From: an uncultured Lachnospiraceae bacterium
GTDB lineage: Bacteria; Bacillota; Clostridia; Lachnospirales; Lachnospiraceae
Direction: 5' to 3'
DNA length: 64,000 bases
Assembly (NCBI GenBank): GCA_910579395.1
Contig: CAJTUC010000004.1
Location: 62,001 to 126,000 of the forward strand
Shown here: positions 45,501 to 53,963 of the stretch, piece after piece
How positions within the stretch are numbered: the first letter of the stretch is position 1
Layout: each line of letters opens with the position of its first letter
The notes under the pieces: model-generated
Databases searched by the model: none
Told to the model about the DNA's origin: nothing
Seen by the model: the letters and a program-made list of their open reading frames with translations, nothing else
Translations under genes and position numbers: made by a program

Positions 45501-46085
45501 GCCCCAAAGTTCAATACGATACGGATTTTCTTCCGTCAAATCAAATACATCAACGATACCGCCCCGGATGCTGAACTGCCCGGGCGCCTCCACCTGATAA
45601 TTTTTCTCATAACCGAGTTCCGTCAGCTTTTCCGCCAGCATGCTTTCATCGATATGGCTCTGTTTGTTGATAGAAACGATATTTTTCTGCTGTACGGACA
45701 GCGGAATCTGCGGCGTCATCAAGGCGTCAAAGGTTGTGATGATCGTTGTCGGTCTGCCTTCCATCAGTCTGCGCAGGCATTTCATCCGCTGCATGATCAG
45801 CTGATTCCCGTGAATGTCCGCCTGAAAAAAAATCAAATCCTTCGCCGGATAGATCATGACATTTCTATCATAGAACTGATAGTCTTCATAAAGCTCTTTT
45901 GTCTTTAAATCACTGAAAGTAACGATGATCTTATTCCGAAAACCATCGCCAAGTCCATATATCATATGAAGCTTCTCGGAATCGACACAACCACTTAATG
46001 TGACTGCCGCCCGTTCCTTTCCAAGCAGCTTCCTAATTTCTTCATATTCTCCCAATTCCAGCAGGGGAGCCAGTAATGCCCTCAT
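42531..46085 (-). CDS. mfd: Transcription-repair coupling factor
   Basis: Large cytoplasmic DNA translocase (about 1184 residues) that removes stalled RNA polymerase and recruits UvrA. UvrB-homology region at the N-terminus, CarD-like RNA polymerase interaction domain (KVGDYVVHESHGLGIYKGIE near residue 515), helicase motifs GDVGYGKTEIAIRA and DEEQRFGV, the TRG region and a C-terminal UvrA-binding domain are present. A run of eight lysines (SQKKKKKKKKVYEG) sits just before the CarD-like domain. The start ATG 46085 follows ATGGAGG; the ATG at 46097 is part of that site. It follows pth, an order shared with Bacillus. Confidence 0.96.
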   Translation of the reverse strand: MRALLAPLLELGEYEEIRKLLGKERAAVTLSGCVDSEKLHMIYGLGDGFRNKIIVTFSDLKTKELYEDYQFYDRNVMIYPAKDLIFFQADIHGNQLIMQRMKCLRRLMEGRPTTIITTFDALMTPQIPLSVQQKNIVSINKQSHIDESMLAEKLTELGYEKNYQVEAPGQFSIRGGIVDVFDLTEENPYRIELWGEDVESIRSFDILSQRSIEKLESISIYPATEMVLSKEELRTGIEAIEKEGKAYAEKLRSEMKTEEAHRITQQIKELKEQLLELGISLNGVNLESYVRYFYPILSSFLEFFPAEQSCIFVDEPIRVKEHADVVEMEFRESMLHRVEKGYILPGQMDVLFRGEEVAAKLAGRRTVAISTMDGKNPLFKADRKFDIQARSMPSYNNSFDALVKDLTRYKKNGYRVLLLSGSRTRAKRLAEDLREQGLAAFYSEDPEREVQPGEVMTYYGRVLKGFEYPLLKFLVISESDIFGSQKKKKKKKKVYEGQKINDFSELKVGDYVVHESHGLGIYKGIEKVEVEKVTKDYIKIEYRDGGNLYILATGLDVIQKYASADAGTPKLNKLGTQEWNKTKTKVRSAVNEIAQDLVELYAHRQQKNGYQYGTDTVWQREFEEMFPFEETEDQLNAIADTKADMESTKIMDRLICGDVGYGKTEIAIRAAFKAVQEGKQVAYLVPTTILAQQHYNTFIQRMKDFPVRVDLMSRFRTAAEQKKTVEDLRKGMVDIVIGTHRILSKDVQFKDLGLLIVDEEQRFGVTHKEKIKKMKEDVDVLTLTATPIPRTLHMSLIGIRDMSVLEEGPNDRQPIQTFVCEYNEELVREAIARELAREGQVYYVYNRVAHIADIAASVQSLVPEATVAFAHGQMNERELERIMYDFINGEIDVLVSTTIIETGLDISNVNTMIIHDSDNMGLSQLYQLRGRVGRSNRTAYAFLMYKRDKMLREVAEKRLEAIREFTDLGSGFKIAMRDLEIRGAGNILGARQHGHMQAVGYDLYCKMLNEAVKNIKGISTVESFTTSIDLDVDAYIPPSYIVNEIQKLDIYKRIAGIENDRECDDMKEELLDRFGGIPKSVDNLLRIALIRVKAHQLYMSEVKGKNELLQFLMRPDAQIAVENIPQLLDRYKGKLAFDPKGVPVFRYRYKRFDLVEKNEEFLLTITEQLLSDMQHLLLPIEDLI

Positions 46086-46215
46086 TGTTGCCTCCATCTT
46101 ATGAAGAATGGCTCGTCAGAGACATTCTTCGGTGTGAGAAAGGTTCGCACCGCGAACCGTAGAACTTCTTGGCGAAGCAGCCTTTGCTGCAAGCCTTTAG
46201 AAGTTCTTCTCACAC
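46086..46215 (-). repeat. Structured intergenic element between pth and mfd
   Basis: The core at 46132-46215 has outer stem GTGTGAGAA/TTCTCACAC, hairpin GGTTCGC/GCGAACC in place of GATTTGCC/GGCAAATC, and AGAACTTC/GAAGTTCT capped by GCAGC/GCTGC. Then comes the hairpin GAATGGCTC/GAGACATTC and GATGGAGG, the mfd ribosome site. The TGA of pth is inside the first bases of the outer stem. Confidence 0.87.
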
Positions 46216-46785
46216 TTTTCCTTTTTTGTTAAATTGATTCATCGCCTTATCAGCGCCCTCTGTTATCATAACCTCCGCTGCTTCCGCCGCCTGTTTCACG
46301 CTTTCCGCGATCAAAACCCTGTCCTCCTCCTGAAAATGGCCCAGCACATAATCCGCAAGATCGTAACCGGAAGGCTTTTCCCCTACGCCGAGCCGGATTC
46401 TCTGAAATTCATCATGTCCAAGATGAAGGATGATATTTTTCAACCCGTTATGACCTCCGGCGCTGCCTTTTTTCCGAATGCGCAGCGCTCCCACGCTCAG
46501 ACTGATGTCATCCGAAATAACGATGAGTTCTGTTTTTTCTTCTATCTTATAATAGTCTATGATTTCCCGAATGCTTTCACCACTCAGATTCATAAAAGTC
46601 TGCGGTTTTGCAAGGATTACCTTTTCACCGCCAATGATTCCTTTGCCGATGCAGGCTTTGTGCTTCTTCTCTGTTACGGAAATCCCGTTCTTTCCGGCGA
46701 GCGCATCGATGACCATAAAGCCGATATTGTGTCTTGTATTTTCATATTTTGCGCCCGGATTTCCAAGGCCTGCGATTACATACAT
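46210..46785 (-). CDS. pth: Peptidyl-tRNA hydrolase
   Basis: Recycles peptidyl-tRNA released from stalled ribosomes, 191 residues. Catalytic and binding residues are visible: MYVIAGLGNPGAKYENTRHN with the catalytic His near residue 20, FMNLSGES and VISDDISLSVG with the conserved Asp, and GSAGGHNGLKN. The start ATG 46785 is at the conserved N-terminus with GGAGCAGCT before it; the longer frame upstream is not used. It is co-oriented with spoVG upstream and mfd downstream. Confidence 0.96.
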   Translation of the reverse strand: MYVIAGLGNPGAKYENTRHNIGFMVIDALAGKNGISVTEKKHKACIGKGIIGGEKVILAKPQTFMNLSGESIREIIDYYKIEEKTELIVISDDISLSVGALRIRKKGSAGGHNGLKNIILHLGHDEFQRIRLGVGEKPSGYDLADYVLGHFQEEDRVLIAESVKQAAEAAEVMITEGADKAMNQFNKKGKV

Positions 46786-46969
46786 AGCTGCTCCATACTT
46801 TCTATATATAGTTATTATCATGTAACACCAATAAATCTTATTTATTGTATCAACAACGGGAAACTCCCACAAGTAGTTTTTCCTAAAACCAGCCAAAATT
46901 TACTAAACGGCTAAGATTACTTTTCTCTACTGCAAAACAGTATAGACACATCTGTCAAAATAGGCTTTT

Positions 46970-47062
46970 GAGCTTAGTACCGTTGCTGCTTTTCGGGGAG
47001 CGAGAGCGTGCCGCCAAGGGAACCATGTAGGCCCAGCCCGGCTGGCGGCTGAACTGCCTCGT
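46970..47062. repeat. Partial copy of the palindromic repeat at 26.8 kb
   Basis: The stretch with GTTGCTGCTTTTCGGGGAGCG, then AGCGTGCCGCC and GGGAACCA aligns over about 90 bp with 26853-26940 (GTTGCTGCTTTTCGCGGAGCG, AGCGTGCCTCC, AGGAACCA). Only the right half is present, so the long hairpin cannot form. It occupies the gap between spoVG and pth, in which I see no gene. Confidence 0.75.
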
Positions 47063-47072
47063 AACTTCTCCA

Positions 47073-47097
47073 AAACAAAAAGGATGCTTCCGCATCC
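47073..47097 (-). terminator. spoVG terminator
   Basis: On the minus strand GGATGC-GGAA-GCATCC is followed by TTTTTGTTTT, 25 bp after the spoVG stop. Confidence 0.88.
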
Positions 47098-47122
47098 CTT
47101 CTGTCATTACCTACTCAATCCA

Positions 47123-47395
47123 CTATTCGTCATTCGGTTCTAAAAGTGCTTTCTCATAACTATCCAGAATGATGTTCTGAATATGCTCCCTGGTAACGGA
47201 ATTGATCGGGTGCGCAATATCCCGATATTCGCCATCAGTTGCCTTCTTGCTTGGCATAGCAATAAAAAGCCCTTTTTCACCTTCAATTACTTTAATGTCA
47301 TGCACTACAAATTCATCGTCAATGGTAATTGAAACGATTGCCTTCATCTTGCTGTCTTGAGTCATTTTACGCACGCGGACATCAGTAATTCTCAT
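47123..47395 (-). CDS. spoVG: SpoVG RNA-binding regulator
   Basis: A 90-residue SpoVG protein (MRITDVRVRKMTQDSKMKAI start; VVHDIKVIEGEKGLFIAMPS core; HPINSVTREHIQ). It is a small nucleic-acid-binding regulator linked to septation and sporulation in Bacillus. The start ATG 47395 follows GGAGG; the longer frame to 47461 has no ribosome site. It has its own terminator and lies upstream of pth and mfd, the conserved order. Confidence 0.95.
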   Translation of the reverse strand: MRITDVRVRKMTQDSKMKAIVSITIDDEFVVHDIKVIEGEKGLFIAMPSKKATDGEYRDIAHPINSVTREHIQNIILDSYEKALLEPNDE

Positions 47396-47539
47396 GAAGC
47401 TCAGCCTCCTTATCATATGATACCGAACAGATTCCCGTCGGCTTTCACAAGCTTTCCACACAAGTCATACTTATCAAGCCACGCAGCTTGTAATCAACAA
47501 TATTTCTGTTTTATGTCATAACACCAGATAGCATATCTG

Positions 47540-48658
47540 TCAGATAACATATCTATCATTGTGCTCGACAACAATTTCTATGCCATTCTCTCCTCTGTAA
47601 TAAGAGTTGGCGCGAATTGTTCCCCGGCTCTCAACAATACAATTTTCAATATGCGTGTTATCTCCGATATAGACATCATTCAATATAATGGAATTCTTGA
47701 TATAACAATTATTCCCAATATATGTCTTTTTAAAGATAACAGAATCTTCTACGGTACCATTCACAATACACCCGCTTGAAATCAAGCTGTTTCTTATTTT
47801 TGCACCTACATTATATTTCGCCGGCGGATTATCATCTACTCTGGAATATACATCCGGATACTGTTTGAAGAAATAATTCCTGATCTCCGGTTTCAGGAAA
47901 TCCATGTTGGTATTAAAATAGTCCTCAACCGTCGCGATATTACTCCAGTAATCTTTGATCTTATAGCCAAAGATTCTTTTGATATCCTTATAACGGATCA
48001 GAATATCCTTTACAAAATCATGGCGGTCCTCTTCAGCGCTTTTCTCAATCATCTCGATCAGCTGCCGTCTTCTGATAACGTATACACCGCAGGAAATCGT
48101 ATTAGACTTAGCTACGACCGGTTTTTCCTCAAATTCTTCGATACGGCTTTCCTCGTTCATCTTAATCGTACCGTAACGCTCTATGTTAACACCGGACTCC
48201 ATCTCTTTACATACGACCGTAATATCAGCCTTTTTCTCAATGTGATATTCCAGAACTTTATTATAATCCATTTTATAAACACAGTCACCCGATGAAATAA
48301 CAACATAGGGTTCATGACTGTTCTTCAGGAAAGAAAGGTTCTGGGCAATCGCATCCGCCGTACCGCGGTACCAGACACTGCTTTCTGCCGTCACCGCCGG
48401 CGTAAAGACATATAAGCCGCCCTGTTTGCGTCCGAAGTTCCACCATTTGGAAGAACTCAGATGTTCGTTCAAACTCCCCGCATTATATTGGGTAAACACC
48501 GCAACTTTATTAATATGGGAGTTGGTCATATTACTAAGCGCAAAATCAATACCACGATAACTTCCTGCAATCGGCATGGCACAGGCAGCACGCTTTCTGG
48601 TCAATTCCTTCATTCGATGATTATTACCACCGGCTAAAATAATTCCTATTGCTCTCAC
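47540..48658 (-). CDS. glgD: Glucose-1-phosphate adenylyltransferase regulatory subunit GlgD
   Basis: A 372-residue ADP-glucose pyrophosphorylase-like subunit with an N-terminal nucleotidyltransferase fold (GGNNHRMKELTRKRAACAMP, GSYRGIDFALSNMTNS) and a C-terminal left-handed beta-helix of hexapeptide repeats (IGNNCYIKNSIILNDVYIGD). Changes in the GGxGxRL loop relative to GlgC fit the non-catalytic or modulating GlgD role known for Firmicutes. It overlaps the glgC stop by 4 bp, so the two subunits are translated together. Confidence 0.95.
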   Translation of the reverse strand: MRAIGIILAGGNNHRMKELTRKRAACAMPIAGSYRGIDFALSNMTNSHINKVAVFTQYNAGSLNEHLSSSKWWNFGRKQGGLYVFTPAVTAESSVWYRGTADAIAQNLSFLKNSHEPYVVISSGDCVYKMDYNKVLEYHIEKKADITVVCKEMESGVNIERYGTIKMNEESRIEEFEEKPVVAKSNTISCGVYVIRRRQLIEMIEKSAEEDRHDFVKDILIRYKDIKRIFGYKIKDYWSNIATVEDYFNTNMDFLKPEIRNYFFKQYPDVYSRVDDNPPAKYNVGAKIRNSLISSGCIVNGTVEDSVIFKKTYIGNNCYIKNSIILNDVYIGDNTHIENCIVESRGTIRANSYYRGENGIEIVVEHNDRYVI

Positions 48659-49929
48659 TGTTCTTCACCTGCCTTAATTAAAGTTCTGCCGCTCGGAAGA
48701 TAATTTTCTTTATAATCTTCCGCGGAAGTTACGCCGAATACAACAGTATTTTTCCCGATAGAAACACCTTTCGGAATAACACTCTTTTCACCAATCGTCA
48801 CCAGGCCATGGTTGTAAATATGCGGATCTGTCTCATTTGGAGCCTCTTCCCCGATTCCCAGCTTCACATTGTCTTCCAATGTAACCTCTTCCGCAACAAT
48901 GGCTTTGTACAATTCACAATTCTGGCCGATTTCCGTAGAATTCATAACGATGGAATCCCGAATAACGGTTCCCTCTCCGACTACAACGCCGCAGCCGATA
49001 ACGGAATTGTAAACTTTACCGTATACTTCCGAACCCTCTCCTATGATGCTCCTCTCCACAATACTATCGGGAGCAAGATACTGAGGCGGAAGCGTTTCAC
49101 ATTTGGTATAAATCTTCCAGTACTCTTCATACAGATTGAACTCCGGAACGATATCGATCAGTTCCATATTTGCTTCCCAGTAAGAATTCAGTGTCCCTAC
49201 ATCTTTCCAGTATCCGTTAAACTCATATGCGTAAAGAGGCGCTCCTTTTTTATGGCAGTAAGGGATGATATGTTTACCGAAATCCAGTCCTGACTGCTCA
49301 GCATTGAGAAGCAATGCTTCTTTCAGCGTCTTCCAGTTAAATATATAGATACCCATAGAAGCGAGATTGCTTCTCGGCTTCTCCGGTTTTTCTTCAAAAT
49401 CAACGACCCTGCGGTTCTCGTCAGTAATCATGATACCGAAGCGCTTTGCTTCTTCCATCGGCACCGGCATAACGGCAATGGTCACTTCCGCGCCGTTCTG
49501 TTTATGGAAATCCAGCATTACCTCATAATCCATTTTATAGATATGGTCTCCGGAAAGAATCAGGACATATTCCGGATTAAAGCTCTCCATATATGCAATA
49601 TTCTGGTAGATTGCATTTGCAGTTCCCGTATACCATTCGCTGTGCACGCTCTTCTCGTAAGGAGGAAGTACTGTAACACCGCCTATATTTCTGTCCAAAT
49701 CCCACGGAATACCTATTCCGATATGGGTATTCAGGCGAAGCGGCTGGTACTGTGTCAGGACACCAACGGTATCAACACCGGAATTAATGCAGTTACTCAG
49801 GGGAAAGTCAATAATCCTGTACTTACTGCCGAACGATACCGCCGGTTTTGCCACCCTGGATGTCAGCACACCCAATCTGCTTCCCTGACCGCCTGCTAAC
49901 AGCATGGCAATCATTTCTTTCTTAACCAT
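48655..49929 (-). CDS. glgC: Glucose-1-phosphate adenylyltransferase GlgC
   Basis: Catalytic subunit (424 residues) making ADP-glucose from glucose-1-phosphate and ATP, the committed step of glycogen synthesis. The signature LLAGGQGSRLGVLTSRVAKP is intact, with FGSKYRIIDFPLSN, GDHIYKMDYE and FEEKPEKPRSN. A C-terminal hexapeptide beta-helix follows. The ATG follows AAGAGGTGAGG. A promoter lies 60-90 bp upstream. No glycogen synthase is in the window, while glgP is about 40 kb away. Confidence 0.97.
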   Translation of the reverse strand: MVKKEMIAMLLAGGQGSRLGVLTSRVAKPAVSFGSKYRIIDFPLSNCINSGVDTVGVLTQYQPLRLNTHIGIGIPWDLDRNIGGVTVLPPYEKSVHSEWYTGTANAIYQNIAYMESFNPEYVLILSGDHIYKMDYEVMLDFHKQNGAEVTIAVMPVPMEEAKRFGIMITDENRRVVDFEEKPEKPRSNLASMGIYIFNWKTLKEALLLNAEQSGLDFGKHIIPYCHKKGAPLYAYEFNGYWKDVGTLNSYWEANMELIDIVPEFNLYEEYWKIYTKCETLPPQYLAPDSIVERSIIGEGSEVYGKVYNSVIGCGVVVGEGTVIRDSIVMNSTEIGQNCELYKAIVAEEVTLEDNVKLGIGEEAPNETDPHIYNHGLVTIGEKSVIPKGVSIGKNTVVFGVTSAEDYKENYLPSGRTLIKAGEEQ

Positions 49930-49990
49930 ATCCTCACCTCTTGTTTCTAATTAATATATTTTTAATAAAAAAGTTTTATTTTGTTCTATT

Positions 49991-50019
49991 AGTATAACAC
50001 AACTCAATCAGAAAGTGAA
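49991..50019 (-). promoter_or_regulatory. Promoter of glgC-glgD
   Basis: Minus strand TTCACT (50019-50014), 17-bp spacer, TATACT (49996-49991). It lies in a 396-bp AT-rich gap between glgC and murC in which I see no gene, only divergent promoters. Confidence 0.7.
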
Positions 50020-50244
50020 TATTATTTACAAAATTATTCACTTTTTATCCCTTTTGTTTTATTTATATTTTACAATATTTCTATTTATTTTTGTATTTTT
50101 TTATTACTATTTCACATTTTCATTTTCTCTCTATAATGGTTCATTCTCATTTTTTGTAAAAATTTAATAAATTTCAACACAAACCGCGGCTCGCGAACAT
50201 TTTGGGAAATACTTCCTAATATATATCAGAAGCATAATTTCATA

Positions 50245-50273
50245 TTGGTTTTTTTGAAACAAATGCGTATAAT
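50245..50273 (+). promoter_or_regulatory. Promoter of murC
   Basis: TTGGTT (50245-50250), 17-bp spacer, TATAAT (50268-50273), about 53 bp before the murC start. Confidence 0.75.
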
Positions 50274-50325
50274 ACTTATAGATAGAATCTAACCAATAAT
50301 CTATAAAGAATAGGAAGTCATCAAA

Positions 50326-51705
50326 ATGTATCAGATTGATTTTAAAAAGCCGATTCATGTATTTTTTATGGGTATCGGCGGTATCAGCATGAGCGGGCTT
50401 GCTGAAATCCTTCTTTCGGAAGGTTTCCGCGTATCCGGCTCCGACAGGCAGCAGTCGCATCTAACCGAGGTCCTGTGCGAAAAAGGGGCTGTCATTTATT
50501 ATGGCCAGAAAAAAGAAAACCTTGCCTCAAATCCCGATTTAATCGTATATACGAGCGCCATCAAAAAAGATAACCCGGAATTTATCGCTGGCCATGAACT
50601 CGGCATTCCCTTTCTGACAAGAGCGCAGCTGCTTGGACAAATGATGAAGAACTATAAAATTCCCATCGCCGTCAGCGGTACGCACGGAAAGACTACCACG
50701 ACTTCCATGCTGTCCCAGATTCTGCTGGAAGCCGATAAAGACCCCACCTTGTCCATCGGTGGTATCTATCAGGCCATCGGCGGCAACATCCGGGTCGGCG
50801 GCCCCGATTATTTTGTAACGGAAGCATGCGAATATACCAACAGTTTTTTAAGCTTTTTTCCAAAAATCGGTATCATTCTTAATATAGAAGAAGATCATCT
50901 GGATTTTTTCAAAGATATCGATGACATTCGCAATTCTTTCCATGAATTCGCCAAACTGCTGCCGTCTGATGGAACACTCATCATAAACGGCGACATCCCG
51001 CGTGTCACGGAAATAACGGACTCCCTGCCCTGCCGTGTCATCACGTTTGGTTCCTCCTCTTCCTGTGACTACTCTCCGTCCGACATTACTTATGACGAAT
51101 TCGGGCATCCCTCTTTTATTCTGACAGGACCGGACGGAACAAAAAATTCCTACGCACTCCGCGTGCCGGGGCTTTATAATGTCTACAATGCCGCAGCTGC
51201 TGTTGCTGCTGCCAGACTGCTCGGTATCGACGGTGACATCATCCGAAAATCGTTATCCGATTTTAATGGTACCGACAGACGCTTCGAATACAAGGGCAAA
51301 GTAAACGGAATCACTATAATAGATGATTATGCACATCATCCCACAGAAATTACTGCAACTTTGCAGGCCGCGAAAAATTACCCGCACAAAACAATATGGT
51401 GCGTTTTCCAACCCCATACCTATTCGCGGACCAAAGCCTTCCTTCCCGAATTTGCCAAAGCGCTTTCGCATGCCGACAAGCTCGTTCTGGCCGATATCTT
51501 TGCCGCAAGGGAAAAAGATACGCTCGGAATCAGTTCCCGGACCTTACAGGCAGAAATCGAGAAGCTCGGTCATGAATGTTACTACTTTCCAACCTTTGAC
51601 GAAATAGAAAATTTTCTTCTGGAAAATTGCACAAAGGATGATTTGTTGATAACTATGGGCGCCGGTGATGTCGTAAAAATCGGAGAAAATCTGCTTAAAA
51701 AATAA
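50326..51705 (+). CDS. murC: UDP-N-acetylmuramate--L-alanine ligase
   Basis: Cytoplasmic Mur ligase (459 residues) adding the first amino acid, L-alanine, of the peptidoglycan stem. The N-terminal HVFFMGIGGISMSGLAEILL, the ATP loop VSGTHGKTTTTSM, the central NIEEDHLDFF and the C-terminal DDYAHHPTEI motifs are all present. The ATG is preceded by AATAGGAAG. It is the only plus-strand cell-wall gene here; the MurF-like and Ddl genes lie 10 kb away in the opposite orientation. Confidence 0.97.
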   Translation: MYQIDFKKPIHVFFMGIGGISMSGLAEILLSEGFRVSGSDRQQSHLTEVLCEKGAVIYYGQKKENLASNPDLIVYTSAIKKDNPEFIAGHELGIPFLTRAQLLGQMMKNYKIPIAVSGTHGKTTTTSMLSQILLEADKDPTLSIGGIYQAIGGNIRVGGPDYFVTEACEYTNSFLSFFPKIGIILNIEEDHLDFFKDIDDIRNSFHEFAKLLPSDGTLIINGDIPRVTEITDSLPCRVITFGSSSSCDYSPSDITYDEFGHPSFILTGPDGTKNSYALRVPGLYNVYNAAAAVAAARLLGIDGDIIRKSLSDFNGTDRRFEYKGKVNGITIIDDYAHHPTEITATLQAAKNYPHKTIWCVFQPHTYSRTKAFLPEFAKALSHADKLVLADIFAAREKDTLGISSRTLQAEIEKLGHECYYFPTFDEIENFLLENCTKDDLLITMGAGDVVKIGENLLKK

Positions 51706-51706
51706 T

Positions 51707-51770
51707 TATCCACAATATCCACATCAAAAGAGACTTTTCGGCTTCCTTCTGATTGTGGATATTTTCTTTT
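51707..51770 (+). terminator. Likely murC terminator
   Basis: TATCCACAAT/ATTGTGGATA forms a perfect 10-bp stem around about 35 nt, then TTTTCTTTT. The long loop makes it a weaker call. Confidence 0.45.
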
Positions 51771-51876
51771 GCGGTTCCGTCATACTTCTTTATTATACAC
51801 ATTTTCCACATCCCGGAAAGTATGTATACGGTTTTTGGTTTCTGGCAAATTGACTATATCTTTTTAAAATCCGACA

Positions 51877-51885
51877 TGATATAAT
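51877..51885 (+). promoter_or_regulatory. Extended -10 promoter of the dnaD-dnaC-prs run
   Basis: TGATATAAT matches the extended -10 TGnTATAAT; the best TTGACT upstream is too far away (24 bp). AGGAG follows before the ATG at 51919. Confidence 0.6.
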
Positions 51886-51918
51886 TCATCTTACTTTGAT
51901 AGGAGTTGTGTTATAGAA

Positions 51919-52971
51919 ATGAGTCATTTAACCATTTACCAGGATAACTATACGAATGCGACGGTAATTTCCAATCGCTTCATCGATGAATATATGAAGT
52001 CTGCCAATGATGCTCAGCTCAAAATCTATTTATATCTGATACGCATGATGAGCGCAGGGCTTTCTACCAGCGTGTCCGAAATCGCAGATGTTTTTAACTA
52101 TACGGAAAAAGACGTTCTGCGCGCTCTGAAGTACTGGGAAAAGAACCAACTCCTTACACTGGACTATGACGAAAACAAGAATCTGACCGGTCTTCACCTC
52201 AGAGACTTGAATCCGGCAGCGGCAGCACCGGTCGAACCGATGCCCTCTTCCATGTATGTCGTTCCGATTTCTTCCAAAATGGCTGTCCCGGAACCGGAAA
52301 CGCCGAAGACAGACCCTTATGAGAAACCGAACTACACGCTGGAGCAGCTAAAGGCTTTCAAATCCGACGAAGCCACTGCGGGGCTGCTTTTTATTACGGA
52401 ACAGTATCTGAAAAAAACATTGAGCGCGTCCGAAATCAAATCCATTCTTTTCATTTCGGACAAGCTCGGTTTTTCGGAGGATTTGATCGACTATCTGATT
52501 CAATATTGTGTTGACCGCGGTAAAAAGGATTTAAGATACATGGAAAAAGTCGCTATCAATTGGGCACAGGAAGGCATTACCTCGCCGGAACAGGCAGCAG
52601 GTTATGCACATAAATACGATAAAACGGTCTATGATATCATGAAAGCACTCGGTAAATCCAGTATGCCGACACAGGCTGAAATATCTTATATTAGCCGTTG
52701 GACAAAGGAATTCGCATTTGAATTTGACATCATTTCCGCAGCCTGTGAAAAAACCGTCCTCGCAACGGACAAGCACCGTTTTGAATATGCGGACAGTATT
52801 TTGAGCAGCTGGCATAAGGCAGGCATTCATCACCGGAATGACATCAAAGCACTCGACAGCCATTTCCGGCAAAATAAAACCGCCAAGTCATTTTCAAATA
52901 ATAAATTCAACCAGTTCAAACAAAATTCCTACGATTTTGATGCACTGGAAAAAGAATTGCTGAGCAACTAA
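51919..52971 (+). CDS. DnaD-domain replication initiation protein
   Basis: A 350-residue protein with an N-terminal winged-helix region (about 15-110: QLKIYLYLIRMMSAGLSTSV, then FNYTEKDVLRALKYWEKN) and one or two C-terminal DnaD/DnaB_2 modules, the last containing YADSILSSWHKAGI (YxxxIxxxW motif). DnaD proteins act in helicase loading with a DnaC/DnaI ATPase, and the next gene is exactly that. AGGAG precedes the ATG. It is probably the chromosomal helicase-loading partner; no phage genes are near. Confidence 0.9.
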   Translation: MSHLTIYQDNYTNATVISNRFIDEYMKSANDAQLKIYLYLIRMMSAGLSTSVSEIADVFNYTEKDVLRALKYWEKNQLLTLDYDENKNLTGLHLRDLNPAAAAPVEPMPSSMYVVPISSKMAVPEPETPKTDPYEKPNYTLEQLKAFKSDEATAGLLFITEQYLKKTLSASEIKSILFISDKLGFSEDLIDYLIQYCVDRGKKDLRYMEKVAINWAQEGITSPEQAAGYAHKYDKTVYDIMKALGKSSMPTQAEISYISRWTKEFAFEFDIISAACEKTVLATDKHRFEYADSILSSWHKAGIHHRNDIKALDSHFRQNKTAKSFSNNKFNQFKQNSYDFDALEKELLSN

Positions 52972-52983
52972 AGGAGCATCGCC

Positions 52984-53955
52984 GTGCCACTGACAAATAC
53001 CCAGTATGATATCATACTCCGTGATTATGAAAACCGCCAACTGCACAACCGCCATGAACTGGAACGGAAAACAGCCTATGTGTATGACCATGTTCCCGGT
53101 TATCGGGAACTGGAAGAACAAATCGCATCCGTCTCCGTTTCGCAGGGAAAAAAATATTTATCCGGCGATGAAAGCGCAATGGAAGAATTAAAAGGCATGC
53201 TCTCCGAAATTTCCGGCAAAAAAACACGTCTTCTATCGGAAGCCGGTCTGCCCGAAAACTATCTGAGCCCCGCCTATACATGTCCGGATTGTCAGGATAC
53301 CGGCTACATTGACGGCCAGAAATGCCATTGTTTTAAACAGGCAATGATCACGCTTCTCTACGAGCAGTCTAATATACAGGAAATGCTTCAAAACGATAAT
53401 TTCCAGTCTTTATCTTACGAATATTATGAAAAGGAAGATTTATCCCGTTTCAAAAATGCTGTAATGACCTGCCAGAATTTTATCAAAAATTTCAATTCCG
53501 ACTACCATAATCTGTTTTTTTATGGTACAGTGGGTACGGGGAAAACTTTCTTGTCGAATTGTGTGGCCAAAGAGCTTATCGAAAGCGGGCATTCCGTTAT
53601 CTACTTCAGCGCCGCCGGTCTTTTTGATTTATTATCCAGATATTCTTTTGACTATAAAGGCAAAGAAGATGAGAGAGAACGTTATGCGGATTTGTATCAG
53701 TGCGATCTGCTGATCATTGACGATTTGGGAACCGAACTTACGAACCAGTTTGTTGCTTCCCGGCTTTTTTCCCTTTTGAACGAACGTCACATGGGAAAAA
53801 AGGCGACTGTCATTTCTACAAATCTTTCTCTTGAAGAGCTGCGGAACCGATATTCCGACCGCATCTTTTCCCGCATTACCAGTCATTATGAACTCTGTAA
53901 ACTGACCGGTCCTGACATTCGTATGTACAAAAAGCGTTTATTAAATAGAAAGTGA
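52984..53955 (+). CDS. DnaC/DnaI-like helicase loader ATPase
   Basis: A 323-residue AAA+ protein. A cysteine cluster YTCPDCQDTGYIDGQKCHCF (about residues 99-118) is followed by Walker A YGTVGTGKTFLSN, Walker B LLIIDDLGTE and the arginine region IFSRITSHYE. It loads the replicative helicase together with the DnaD-type protein encoded 12 bp upstream. The start is GTG 52984 with AAAGGAGC eight bases before it. The stop overlaps the ribosome site of prs, giving a three-gene operon. Confidence 0.92.
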   Translation: MPLTNTQYDIILRDYENRQLHNRHELERKTAYVYDHVPGYRELEEQIASVSVSQGKKYLSGDESAMEELKGMLSEISGKKTRLLSEAGLPENYLSPAYTCPDCQDTGYIDGQKCHCFKQAMITLLYEQSNIQEMLQNDNFQSLSYEYYEKEDLSRFKNAVMTCQNFIKNFNSDYHNLFFYGTVGTGKTFLSNCVAKELIESGHSVIYFSAAGLFDLLSRYSFDYKGKEDERERYADLYQCDLLIIDDLGTELTNQFVASRLFSLLNERHMGKKATVISTNLSLEELRNRYSDRIFSRITSHYELCKLTGPDIRMYKKRLLNRK

Positions 53956-53963
53956 GGTTTCGC

